Of a stretch of DNA of 51,641 nucleotides, positions 33,430 to 41,477 are shown piece after piece (position 1 is the first letter of the stretch; each line of letters opens with the position of its first letter). Below the pieces are notes generated by a model, which ran no database searches, was not told the origin of the DNA, and saw only the letters and a list, made by a program, of their open reading frames with translations. This DNA is from Candidatus Blautia intestinavium (GTDB lineage: Bacteria > Bacillota > Clostridia > Lachnospirales > Lachnospiraceae), in assembly GCA_019113745.1 (NCBI GenBank), contig DXGV01000030.1, positions 1 through 51,641 of the forward strand. The letters are read 5' to 3'. Made by a program: the position numbers and the translations under genes.

Positions 33430-34758
33430 ATGATTACAGATCTTACGAAAGAACATCCGGACAAAACGCTGTGGCGGTTTGCCCTTCCCTTATTTATCAG
33501 TGTGATTTTTCAGCAGCTCTACAACATAGCCGACAGCATGATCGCCGGACGGTTTGCCGGCGAGCACGCCCTTGCCGCCGTGGGAGCTTCCTACCCCATC
33601 ACCGTAATCTTTATGGCGTTTGCCGTAGGCAGTAACCTGGGGACTTCCGTGGTTGTGTCCCGATGCTTCGGGGCCAAAAACTTCGGAGAGATGAAAACAG
33701 CCATCAGCACGGCCTTCCTTTCCTGCGCCGGACTGAGCGCCGTCCTTTCCATTTTCGGAGCGCTTTTCTGCCCGCTTATGATGCGGCTTATCCATACGCC
33801 GGAAAATATTTTTGACGACGGAGTCCTGTATCTGAATATCTATATTTACGGACTGACATTCCTGCTGTTTTACAATGTATGCACCGGCATATACACGGCC
33901 CTTGGCGATTCCCGCACTCCTCTGTATTTCCTTCTCGGCTCTTCCGCGGGAAATATCGTTTTGGACTATATTTTTGTGGCGCATTTTCACTGGGATGTAG
34001 CCGGCGTGGCATGGGCCACTTTCCTCGCGCAGGGTGTTTCCGCGGTTCTTGCCCTTGTCACTCTGTGGCGCAGGCTGAAGAAGCTCCCCGGGAAATATTC
34101 CTCTCTGTTTGACAGGGATCTATTCGGCCAGATCGCGGCGATCGCGGTACCCAGTATCATGCAGCAAAGCGTTCTTTCCGTGGGGAATCTTTTTGTCCAG
34201 GATATTGTGAACCGCTTCGGTTCCTCTGTGATCGCCGGTTATTCCGCCGGCGTGAAGCTTAACACCTTTGCAATTAATTCCTTCATGTCGCTGGGAAGCT
34301 GTCTTTCCAGCTATACCGCCCAGAATATAGGAGCCGGCCGGCGTGACCGTATTCCTCTGGGATTCCGTACCGGCGTGCGTCTTGCGCTTATCGCCGCCGT
34401 GCCTTTTGTTCTTCTGTATTTCGGTTTCAGCCGCCAGATGATGGCACTCTTCCTGGAAAGTGAAAGCCGGGAGGCGATCCGGGCGGGAATGGGATTTCTC
34501 CGCTTCGTCAGTCCCTGCTACTTTATGATCGCCATTAAACTGACTACCGACGGTATCATCCGCGGCGCGGGCGCCATGAAGTATTTTGTTATCGCAACGG
34601 TCCCGGATCTGATCCTGCGTATCATTCTGGCGAATATCCTTTCACAGTTTTTCGCAAGTACGGGAATCTGGATGGCATGGCCATTCGGCTGGATCGCCAC
34701 CACCGTGCTCACCATTATTTTTTACAGGAAGATCACCGCGGTGGAAGAAACTCCTTGA
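33430..34758 (+). CDS. MATE family efflux transporter
   Basis: A 442-residue MATE pump: FALPLFISVIFQQLYNIADSMIAGRF in helix 1, then YTALGDSRTPLYFLLG and TAQNIGAGRRDRI mark the two halves. ATG 33430 follows AGGTAA with 7-8-base spacing; an in-frame TTG at 33409 lacks a ribosome site. Third MATE gene in the window and closest in type to the one at 19758-21125. Substrate unknown. Confidence 0.9.
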   Translation: MITDLTKEHPDKTLWRFALPLFISVIFQQLYNIADSMIAGRFAGEHALAAVGASYPITVIFMAFAVGSNLGTSVVVSRCFGAKNFGEMKTAISTAFLSCAGLSAVLSIFGALFCPLMMRLIHTPENIFDDGVLYLNIYIYGLTFLLFYNVCTGIYTALGDSRTPLYFLLGSSAGNIVLDYIFVAHFHWDVAGVAWATFLAQGVSAVLALVTLWRRLKKLPGKYSSLFDRDLFGQIAAIAVPSIMQQSVLSVGNLFVQDIVNRFGSSVIAGYSAGVKLNTFAINSFMSLGSCLSSYTAQNIGAGRRDRIPLGFRTGVRLALIAAVPFVLLYFGFSRQMMALFLESESREAIRAGMGFLRFVSPCYFMIAIKLTTDGIIRGAGAMKYFVIATVPDLILRIILANILSQFFASTGIWMAWPFGWIATTVLTIIFYRKITAVEETP

Positions 34759-34843
34759 CAGGCTGCGAAAACAGTGATAATTTTACTGTGATAATAAAAC
34801 TACATAATATAAGAAAACAATAATTCAATGGCGAGGTATGAAC

Positions 34844-35716
34844 ATGGAAATTTTAAAACCCATCAAAGAAGGTAAAGTACGTGAGATTTACGACAACGGC
34901 GACAGCCTGATCATGGTTGCCACAGACCGCATCAGCTGCTTCGACGTGATCCTGAACAATGAGGTTACCAAAAAAGGAACTGTATTGACTCAGATGTCAA
35001 AATTCTGGTTCGATATGACGGAAGACATCGTTCCCAACCATATGATTTCTGTAGATGTGAAAGATATGCCGGAATTCTTCCAGCAGGAGAAGTTCGACGG
35101 CAAATCCATGATGTGCCGCAAGCTGGACATGCTTCCCATTGAATGTATCGTGCGCGGATATATTACAGGAAGCGGCTGGGCAAGTTATCAGAAGAACGGC
35201 ACGGTCTGCGGCATCAGCCTTCCGGAAGGACTGAAAGAGTCCGACAAGCTGCCGGAGCCCATCTACACACCTTCCACCAAGGCGGAGATCGGCGATCATG
35301 ACGAAAACATTTCCTTCGAGCAGAGTATCAATCATCTGGAGAAACACTTCCCCGGCAAAGGCCGCGAATATGCGGAGAAGCTCCGCGATTACACCATCGC
35401 CCTGTACAAAAAATGCGCGGAATACGCTCTGAGCAAAGGCATTATCATCGCAGACACCAAATTTGAATTCGGTCTTGACGAGAACGGCAATATCGTTCTG
35501 GGAGACGAGATGCTTACTCCGGACAGCTCCAGATTCTGGCCGGCAGAGGGATATGAAGCCGGACACGGCCAGCCCTCCTTCGACAAGCAGTTTGCCCGCG
35601 ACTGGCTGAAGGCAAATCCGGATAACAACTGGACCCTTCCCCAGGAGATCGTGGATAAGACTATCGAGAAATACCTGCAGGCTTATGAAATGCTGACAGG
35701 AAAGAAACTGGCGTAA
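34844..35716 (+). CDS. purC: Phosphoribosylaminoimidazole-succinocarboxamide synthase
   Basis: A 290-residue SAICAR synthetase, the purine biosynthesis enzyme joining CAIR and aspartate with ATP. Recognisable parts are KEGKVREIYDNGDSLIMVATDRISCFDVIL (N-terminal ATP site), VRGYITGSGWASYQ, IIADTKFEFGLDENGNIVLGDEMLTPDSSRFWP and the C-terminal QEIVDKTIEKY. ATG 34844 has GCGAGG 7 bases upstream; an ATG two codons earlier is too close to it. Stand-alone rather than in a pur operon, and no riboswitch is visible upstream. Confidence 0.96.
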   Translation: MEILKPIKEGKVREIYDNGDSLIMVATDRISCFDVILNNEVTKKGTVLTQMSKFWFDMTEDIVPNHMISVDVKDMPEFFQQEKFDGKSMMCRKLDMLPIECIVRGYITGSGWASYQKNGTVCGISLPEGLKESDKLPEPIYTPSTKAEIGDHDENISFEQSINHLEKHFPGKGREYAEKLRDYTIALYKKCAEYALSKGIIIADTKFEFGLDENGNIVLGDEMLTPDSSRFWPAEGYEAGHGQPSFDKQFARDWLKANPDNNWTLPQEIVDKTIEKYLQAYEMLTGKKLA

Positions 35717-35741
35717 AACAGCCGTATATATTTCAGTTTAT

Positions 35742-35781
35742 AAAAGCGCTCCGCACGGGTAACGTGCAGAGCGCTTTTTTC
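35742..35781 (+). terminator. Rho-independent terminator of purC
   Basis: AGCGCTC-c-GCACG pairs with CGTGC-a-GAGCGCT around GGTAA, followed by TTTTTT. Confidence 0.92.
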
Positions 35782-35803
35782 CGCCAGAGACACATTTAAT
35801 GTG

Positions 35804-37126
35804 TCAGATCAGATATTCTTTCAGACGCCATATGAGATATAGCGGCAGGCTGTAAGTTTTCGTATTTTCCACATCATTACAACCTACATTTTTCATAGAG
35901 AAACGAAATCCTTTTTTCGGACTGTATTTCTTGCAGAACTGCCGGTAACTTTTAGCCCTTGTGCGAACCTCTGCTTTGGCTTCCACTGGAATAATCTCAT
36001 TTTCATTTTCAAACAGGAAATCCAGTTCCGCTGTATTTCCTGAACGCCAGAAATATGGATGTATTTTTAAGGCTTTCAGTTCTGTCATTACATAATTTTC
36101 TGTAAATGCTCCCTTGAAATTCTTGTACAACTCAGAATCCTCCAGAATTGTTTTACCGGAAATCCCCGACTTTCTCCGCAACAGACCCACATCCGACATA
36201 TATACTTTAAAATAGCTCCCAATCGCGTTAAAAGATAAAGGCAGCTCCGGATTAGGCACCAGTTCAAGGCGATACAGCAGTCCCGCATCTGTCAGCCATT
36301 GCAAAGCGTCTTTCAGTTCATGCGAACGTTTACCTTCGCGGACATGGGAAAATATGAATTTATTGTTTTCCCTGGCCAGCTGTTGGGGGACTGAATCCCA
36401 GATCCATCCCAGCTTAGGGATATCTGTCAAAGGCGCATACTTTGCAAAATCACTGCCATATCCGGCCAGGATTTCATCCTGAATTTTCTCTACATCCTGA
36501 ATATTGTGCGTACGGGTCCATTTCAGAACCGCTTCCGGCATTCCGCCTACAATATAATAATATTTTAATTCTCTTTCCAGAGTACCGGTATATAATTCCG
36601 GCAGTTCTTTATCCAGATCGTATTTTTTTACACCGTCTATCAGACTCTGCTTTCCATCCGCCCGCAGAAATTCCGAAAAAGTAAGAGGATACATTTGAAG
36701 ACGTTCAATTTTTCCCACCGGAAATGATATGTGATCCCGCTTCAGAGAAACTCCAAGAAGAGAACCGGCACATATAATATGCAGATTTTTTTTATTTTCG
36801 CAGAAGTATTTCAATGCTGTCACAGCAGCCGGGCATGCCTGTATCTCGTCAAATATCACCAGCGTTTTTCCCGGGATGATTTCTTTTCCCCGAATAATAT
36901 TTCCAAGTTCATCAAGAATCCTGTCCGTGTCATAATCATAATCAAAAACTGAAGCAAGCCCTTTATTGCCTTCAAAGTAAAAATAAGCTGTATCTTCAAA
37001 ATATTTTTCTCCGAATTCTCTGCACACATATGTTTTTCCGCACTGCCTTACACCAGTAATCAACAATGGTTTTCTGTCCGGATTTTCTTTCCATTCCAGC
37101 AGTTGATTCATAATATCCCTTTCCAT
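35804..37126 (-). CDS. AAA_14/DUF4143 ATPase with C-terminal nuclease-like fold
   Basis: A 440-residue protein. The N-terminal AAA domain has Walker A GVRQCGKTY (25-33), Walker B LVIFDEIQ (about 89-96) and sensor CAGSLLG. The C-terminal DUF4143 region contains a PD-(D/E)XK-like core, ELDFLF...IIPVEAKAE. Such proteins are common single genes in anaerobes and are often suspected to be of selfish or defence origin, without proven function. Start ATG 37126 follows GGGGGAAAAAGT. The promoter region carries ATGAAAAA repeats. Confidence 0.85.
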   Translation of the reverse strand: MERDIMNQLLEWKENPDRKPLLITGVRQCGKTYVCREFGEKYFEDTAYFYFEGNKGLASVFDYDYDTDRILDELGNIIRGKEIIPGKTLVIFDEIQACPAAVTALKYFCENKKNLHIICAGSLLGVSLKRDHISFPVGKIERLQMYPLTFSEFLRADGKQSLIDGVKKYDLDKELPELYTGTLERELKYYYIVGGMPEAVLKWTRTHNIQDVEKIQDEILAGYGSDFAKYAPLTDIPKLGWIWDSVPQQLARENNKFIFSHVREGKRSHELKDALQWLTDAGLLYRLELVPNPELPLSFNAIGSYFKVYMSDVGLLRRKSGISGKTILEDSELYKNFKGAFTENYVMTELKALKIHPYFWRSGNTAELDFLFENENEIIPVEAKAEVRTRAKSYRQFCKKYSPKKGFRFSMKNVGCNDVENTKTYSLPLYLIWRLKEYLI

Positions 37127-37167
37127 ACTTTTTCCCCCGTTCCTGTCTTTTTCTTTATTATATCATT

Positions 37168-37250
37168 TATTATACGTTTTTCATAGGAACTTTTTCATTG
37201 TTCTTGCGTTTTTCATATGAATTTTTGTGTTTAAATTACTTTTTTCATAT
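37168..37250 (-). repeat. ATGAAAAA repeats upstream of the AAA_14 gene
   Basis: Read on the minus strand, four copies of ATGAAAAA occur within 83 bases; three are preceded by TAT or CAT (ATATGAAAA, CATATGAAAAACG, CTATGAAAAACG). They precede TATAAT-like hexamers near 37160-37170. They may be a binding array for a regulator, possibly the ATPase itself. Confidence 0.35.
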
Positions 37251-37254
37251 CAAA

Positions 37255-37286
37255 AAAGAATAGCGGGAATCTTTATGATTCCCGCC
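37255..37286 (-). terminator. Rho-independent terminator of the SpoU methyltransferase transcript
   Basis: A perfect 9-bp stem GCGGGAATC/GATTCCCGC with a 5-nt loop, followed on the minus strand by TATTCTTTTTT. Confidence 0.85.
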
Positions 37287-37306
37287 ATATACAATCTACT
37301 TATATG

Positions 37307-38128
37307 TCATCTTCCCAGTTCCCAGAAAGCAACGGCGCTGGCGGCCGCCACGTTAAGGGAATCCACCCCGTGGGACATGGGGATCCGCACGGTATAATCG
37401 CAGTCCGCGATGGTTTCTCCGGCAAGTCCGTCCCCCTCCGTTCCCAGAATCACCGCCAGCTTCTCCTCAGCTTTCAGTCCGGGATCGTCTATGCTGACAG
37501 AGTCATCACGAAGAGCCATCGCCGCTGTACGAAATCCCAGTTTCCGAAGAAGCTCCATACCGCCCTCCGGCCAGGGAGTCCTGCCGTCGAAAAATGTCCA
37601 AGGAACCTGAAAAACCGTCCCCATACTGACTCTCGCCGCGCGGCGGTACAGAGGATCGCTGCATCCGGCAGTGAGCAGAACGGCGTCCATATTCAGGGCG
37701 GCCGCAGACCGGAAGATCGCGCCCACGTTCACAGGATTCACCACATTCTCAAGTACGGCGATCCGGCGGGCGTTCCCGCAGATCTCCTCAACAGAAGGCA
37801 GTTCTCTGCGGCGCATGGCGCTGAGCATTCCTCTGGTAAGAGTATATCCCTTAAGCTGAAGCAGCGTTTCCCGGTTCGCCATATATACCGGTGCTTCCCC
37901 GCAGCTTTGAAAAATGCTTTCGGTCTCTTCATTCTCCCGCCCTTCCTCGATGAGAAAAGACATCGGTTCATATCCGGCGTCCATGGCCCGCCGGATCACC
38001 TTCGGGCTTTCCGCGATAAAGATTCCCGGTTCCGGCTCATAATATCTCAGAAGCTGAACCTCCGAATCCTGAGTGTAAACCTTCAGATCCTCCGATGAAA
38101 AATCTTCCGTCCTGATGTAATCTGTCAC
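37307..38128 (-). CDS. TrmH/SpoU family RNA 2'-O-methyltransferase
   Basis: A 273-residue SPOUT-class enzyme. Motif 1 NPVNVGAIFRSAAALNMDAVLL (about 130-151), motif 2 VILGTEGDGL (about 225-234) and motif 3 IPMSHGVDSLNVAAASAVAFWEL form the knot that binds S-adenosylmethionine. It probably methylates a ribose in rRNA or tRNA. Start is GTG 38128, 8 bases after GGAG. The upstream AlkD-like gene ends 28 bp before, so the two form an operon. Confidence 0.9.
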   Translation of the reverse strand: MTDYIRTEDFSSEDLKVYTQDSEVQLLRYYEPEPGIFIAESPKVIRRAMDAGYEPMSFLIEEGRENEETESIFQSCGEAPVYMANRETLLQLKGYTLTRGMLSAMRRRELPSVEEICGNARRIAVLENVVNPVNVGAIFRSAAALNMDAVLLTAGCSDPLYRRAARVSMGTVFQVPWTFFDGRTPWPEGGMELLRKLGFRTAAMALRDDSVSIDDPGLKAEEKLAVILGTEGDGLAGETIADCDYTVRIPMSHGVDSLNVAAASAVAFWELGR

Positions 38129-38156
38129 TGGTCATTCTCCTTTTTGTCCGTTGACA

Positions 38157-38876
38157 TCAGAGTCCTCCGTTCCCCTTGCCGTTCTTTCTCACTTTCAGCG
38201 TTCGCAGATACTCCTTCTGCTGCGGGGTGATCCTCCTGCTCTCACAGGCTTTCTGGATCGCCTTATTGTGGGTCCAGTCGTCCAGCCGCTGTTTCTCAAA
38301 ATACGGTATGACAGCTTCATACTGTTTTGCAAGAGCTGTAGCAAAATACCAGGCAGTCATCATATTGACATAGTACTCTTCTGAACGGATTCCGGAAACC
38401 ATCTCCGGATATTCCGGACGGAAATCCTCATCCAGAAAAAAACGCATCAGCATACCGATCCCATACCGGATCGTATAGGTCTTTCTTGAGGCGATCCATT
38501 TCCGGATCTCGTCCAGCAGTTCTTCTTTGTGACGGGCGAATATCTTCGGGGCAAACACGTCGCAGGTAGCCCAGTTATCTACAAAAGGAAGGAATCTCTT
38601 TACTTCCGTTATACAATTCCCGTAATCTCTGATCCTTTCGATGAGAAACGCATGGAGATTATTTTCTTCGTAATAATGGTGGGGAAGATTCTCGAGAAAT
38701 TCTCCGATATCCGGGCTCCCGGCTATTTCTTTCGCATATTTACGAAGATCGGGCGTCCGTACGCCGATCACTTTCTCCTTATCCATATCAGGGATCAGTT
38801 TCGCCTGAAAATCCCTGAAAGGAAGATCCTGCATGGAAAAAAGATCCTCCCGTATTTTTTCTAAAATCGTCTTCAT
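38157..38876 (-). CDS. AlkD-like DNA alkylation repair protein
   Basis: A 239-residue all-helical HEAT-like repeat protein of the DNA alkylation repair family. LIPDMDKEKVIGVRTPDLRKYAKEI and LPFVDNWATCDVFAPKIF are conserved; VDNWATCD is the segment bearing catalytic Trp and Asp of AlkD glycosylases. It removes positively charged alkylated bases. RBS GGGAG before ATG 38876. First gene of an operon with the SpoU methyltransferase. Confidence 0.88.
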   Translation of the reverse strand: MKTILEKIREDLFSMQDLPFRDFQAKLIPDMDKEKVIGVRTPDLRKYAKEIAGSPDIGEFLENLPHHYYEENNLHAFLIERIRDYGNCITEVKRFLPFVDNWATCDVFAPKIFARHKEELLDEIRKWIASRKTYTIRYGIGMLMRFFLDEDFRPEYPEMVSGIRSEEYYVNMMTAWYFATALAKQYEAVIPYFEKQRLDDWTHNKAIQKACESRRITPQQKEYLRTLKVRKNGKGNGGL

Positions 38877-38950
38877 TCAGAATTCTCCCTGTTCTTTGTT
38901 CTGTGCGGCTGCGTTATCCCCTTGTACGATGGCGCTGCCAGCGCCGGACG

Positions 38951-39481
38951 TCAGTCAATATGATATACCCAGTTGTCCTTCCGCTCTGGTGCCTGGGGAT
39001 AATCGCCGTCCACATAGCCGAGGATACAATGTCCAATTCCCTCGTAATCTCCCTCGATTCCCAGGGATTTCAGAATCTCTTTGCCTTCCGGGCTCTCGAA
39101 TTCCTGTTTCGCCCTGTGGATCCAGCAGCTTCCTACTCCAAGGGCGTGGGCTGCCAGCATCAGGTTGCCCATCACAAGGCTTCCGTCATAAAGATAGTTG
39201 GCGCTGCTTCTGTCCGCCAGCACGATCAGAACTACCGGAGCACCGTAAAAAGGATCGCTGTCTACTCCCATAATCGCCGCGTTCATCCTGGAAAGACGGT
39301 CGCGCATTTCTTTATTCGTCACAGCAATGATTATAGGAGACTGGCGGTTCATTCCTGTGGCCGCATAAGTTCCGGCCTCAACGATCTGGTCGATGATCTC
39401 CTTCGGAACCATGTCCGGTTTGTATTTCCGGATACTCCTTCTCGTCTTAATGGATTCCAGTACTTTGTTTTCACTGCTCAT
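38951..39481 (-). CDS. Nitroreductase family protein
   Basis: A 176-residue FMN enzyme: SIKTRRSIRKYKPDMVP (FMN-binding Arg cluster), AATGMNRQSPI, and VMGNLMLAAHALGVGSCWIHRA near residue 115. This compact type uses NAD(P)H to reduce nitro or quinone compounds. RBS GGAGGT precedes ATG 39481. Stand-alone. Confidence 0.9.
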   Translation of the reverse strand: MSSENKVLESIKTRRSIRKYKPDMVPKEIIDQIVEAGTYAATGMNRQSPIIIAVTNKEMRDRLSRMNAAIMGVDSDPFYGAPVVLIVLADRSSANYLYDGSLVMGNLMLAAHALGVGSCWIHRAKQEFESPEGKEILKSLGIEGDYEGIGHCILGYVDGDYPQAPERKDNWVYHID

Positions 39482-39639
39482 AACTGTTACCTCCGTTCAT
39501 TTTTTGTCCGCGTCATCTGTTTTGCTTTTATTTTATACCTGCGCGTCCTCTCTATCAACTGTTTCTTTTTATCCGGACCTACGGCTTTTCATCTGAGCCC
39601 CTGATGCTCTGCCATGAAAAACTCTGTTTCCTGTGAAAC

Positions 39640-39680
39640 AAAAACACCCGAAGAGGAAAGCTCTTCCCCTTCAGGCGTCT
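39640..39680 (-). terminator. Rho-independent terminator of the ECF S-component gene
   Basis: On the minus strand a stem centred on GAAGAG-CTTT-C-CTCTTC with outer CGCCTG/CGGGTG pairing, followed by TTTTTGTTTC. Confidence 0.65.
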
Positions 39681-39732
39681 GTGGAATTACTTCGGTCTTT
39701 TAAACTGTTGCCGGTCCTGTCCGGCATACCCT

Positions 39733-40344
39733 TTACACTGTCTGCTCTTTATGTCCGTGGATCACCAGCAGATGGCTTTTGATCAATACCGGACGGACCG
39801 CATTGTATACTACCGCAACCAGGATCGTGGAAACTACCGCGTTAAACAGAGTAGTCATAGTGCTGAGTTTTGCAAGGGCCTCCGCCAGTTCCTGAGGCTG
39901 TCCCAGAATAAACTGCTTGTAAAAATATCCAACTACAGGATCGGCTACAACATTAAAGGCAAGTCCTGCTACAGAAGCGATCACGCTCCACTTAAACACA
40001 TATTTTTTATCTGTACTTTCGTTAATATGAGCGATCCGGTGAGCTACCAGTCCGGTAATCAGACCGATACAGAGCTTCAGCACAAAAGTCTTCGGCGCAA
40101 CTGTTATATATACGGGATCCATCAGATCCGCAATCCCCATTCCCACAGCTCCTGCGATTCCGCCGTACCATCCGCCCAGAAGGAGCGCCGCCAGCACACA
40201 GAAAGCATTTCCCAGATGAATCGATGTGGCGTCTCCTCCCGGCACCGGTATCTTAATCTGCAGGAATGTAAATACTACATAACAGAGAGCAGCCATAAGA
40301 GCTGTCTGTGCAAGTTTCACGATCATGTTGTTCTGACTGTTCAT
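39733..40344 (-). CDS. ECF transporter S component
   Basis: A 203-residue membrane protein with six predicted helices. N-terminal KLAQTALMAALCYVVF carries the AxxxA-like helix that docks to EcfT. IKIPVPGGDATSIHLGNAF and GVGMGIADLMDPVYITVAPKTF belong to the vitamin-binding face. The Energy-coupling factor S component sets vitamin specificity; the ligand here is not clear. The EcfA/EcfT modules are elsewhere in the genome. The ribosome site lies in an mRNA segment that is complementary to a segment upstream, so translation may be ligand controlled. Confidence 0.85.
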   Translation of the reverse strand: MNSQNNMIVKLAQTALMAALCYVVFTFLQIKIPVPGGDATSIHLGNAFCVLAALLLGGWYGGIAGAVGMGIADLMDPVYITVAPKTFVLKLCIGLITGLVAHRIAHINESTDKKYVFKWSVIASVAGLAFNVVADPVVGYFYKQFILGQPQELAEALAKLSTMTTLFNAVVSTILVAVVYNAVRPVLIKSHLLVIHGHKEQTV

Positions 40345-40349
40345 AAATT

Positions 40350-40438
40350 CTGTCCCTTCTTTCTTTTAAGCTACTGCTATCATACGCAAAAACTGTGCAT
40401 TTGAAAATACACAATTTTAACAATTTTAGAAGGGACAG
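40350..40438 (-). promoter_or_regulatory. RBS-sequestering leader of the ECF gene (candidate riboswitch)
   Basis: On the minus-strand RNA CTGTCCCTTCT (40438-40428) is perfectly complementary to AGAAGGGACAG (40360-40350), which contains the Shine-Dalgarno of the ECF gene. The 67-nt interior holds a hairpin, TGTG-T-ATTT/AAAT-G-CACA (40394-40414). It matches no riboswitch class I know. It requires transcription to start upstream of 40438. Confidence 0.5.
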
Positions 40439-40467
40439 TTATATTCCTGCCAGATTTTCAGGCTGGC

Positions 40468-41109
40468 TTAAACGCCTTTTTTATACAGGATAAAGGAATA
40501 AATCCCCGGTGCGATTACCATAAAGATCGCTGCCCCGATCATCCATTCTGTCTGTAAGACAACGCCGTTAATAATGAAGAGGATACCGCAGAGGACAAAC
40601 AGCCAAGAAGACATCCTGTGTGTCCTGTTCCAGTTTTCTTCGCTGTTCAGAGTCCATGGAAGCTTGATCCCTACCGTATAATTCTGTTTAACTCTGTGCA
40701 TGTAATTTCCCATAATGATAAATACGACCCCGACACAGACATTCGTCACCATTCCAATATCCACCTTTTTTCCCAGGGCAATGGCGTAGATGGAAAGATT
40801 CGTTATCAAAGATATCACCGGGATGATCCAGAGAAGCAGCCGCATCAGTTTTTCGTCAATATTTCTCCTTTTTGGATCATAGGCTGTCGCAAAAAACAGT
40901 ACAAGCTCCACCGCCACCATGATTCCCGGGATTCCAAAAACCGTAAACGGCTTGCTGCTCCATCCGTTGGCGACATTGCCGCTTCCAAAATGAGTAGCGA
41001 TCTCATCCGGAAGCCGATTCCACAGAAGCAGCCCCACAAGTATCGGCAAAGCTGTGACAATACATCCGATGATCAGTGTCCATTTATACTTTTTACAGTT
41101 CGCTTTCAT
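40468..41109 (-). CDS. SdpI-like membrane immunity protein
   Basis: A 213-residue membrane protein with an N-terminal DUF1648 part (LPDEIATHFGSGNVANGW) and a C-terminal SdpI part (NYTVGIKLPWTLNSEENWNRTHR), six helices in all. In Bacillus subtilis SdpI protects against toxin SdpC and takes part in signalling to SdpR. Start ATG 41109 lies 8 bases after GGAGG and overlaps the preceding regulator gene. No toxin gene is adjacent, so it may protect against a neighbour's peptide. Confidence 0.85.
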   Translation of the reverse strand: MKANCKKYKWTLIIGCIVTALPILVGLLLWNRLPDEIATHFGSGNVANGWSSKPFTVFGIPGIMVAVELVLFFATAYDPKRRNIDEKLMRLLLWIIPVISLITNLSIYAIALGKKVDIGMVTNVCVGVVFIIMGNYMHRVKQNYTVGIKLPWTLNSEENWNRTHRMSSWLFVLCGILFIINGVVLQTEWMIGAAIFMVIAPGIYSFILYKKGV

Positions 41110-41377
41110 TGTCATTTCCTCCCTTCAGATCCGTAAGCCATAAAAGTATTTCGTCCACTACGGTAGTGTTCAGTTCATAATAAACATAATTCTTCACCTT
41201 TGATTCCCATACCAGACCTGCCTTTTTCAGAATGCCCAGATGATAGGATATGGTCGCCCCGGTCATGTCAAAGTGGCTGCCGATTTCTCCGGCAGACAGC
41301 TTCCCGTTCTTGAGAAGCTGAAGGATTTCCCGCCGTACCGGATCCGACAGGGCTTTAAATGTATCTGCAAAAGACAT
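41093..41377 (-). CDS. SdpR-like ArsR family repressor
   Basis: A 94-residue winged-helix protein without metal-binding cysteines. FKALSDPVRREILQLLKNGKLSAGEI and ATISYHLGILKKAGLV are the ArsR-type DNA-binding features. Same size and operon order as SdpR, the autorepressor of the sdpRI operon, whose activity is relieved when SdpI binds toxin. RBS AGGAG before ATG 41377. A perfect palindrome immediately upstream is its probable operator. Coupled with the SdpI-like gene by overlap. Confidence 0.85.
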   Translation of the reverse strand: MSFADTFKALSDPVRREILQLLKNGKLSAGEIGSHFDMTGATISYHLGILKKAGLVWESKVKNYVYYELNTTVVDEILLWLTDLKGGNDNESEL

Positions 41378-41399
41378 TTCTCCATCTCCTTTCTTTCAT

Positions 41400-41477
41400 T
41401 ATTTAGAAATATTTCTAAATAGAATATACTCCCGGAGAAAGGAAATGTCAATAACTATTTAGATTTTTTTCTAAATA
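41400..41477. promoter_or_regulatory. Two palindromic operators of the SdpR-like repressor
   Basis: Site 1 (41400-41421) is TATTTAGAAAT followed directly by its reverse complement. Site 2 (41456-41463 with 41470-41477) has arms TATTTAGA and TCTAAATA 6 bp apart. Both use the same 8-bp half-site, so they probably bind one dimeric repressor. Site 2 overlaps the stop of the neighbouring AraC gene. Confidence 0.75.

Noticed and set aside
34759..34843. Riboswitch upstream of purC
   Set aside because: Only a short ACAGT/ACTGT inverted repeat is present; no purine or other aptamer core is recognisable.
37168..37250. CRISPR-like array
   Set aside because: Repeats are only 8-12 bases, irregularly spaced and AT-rich, with no spacer structure and no cas genes.
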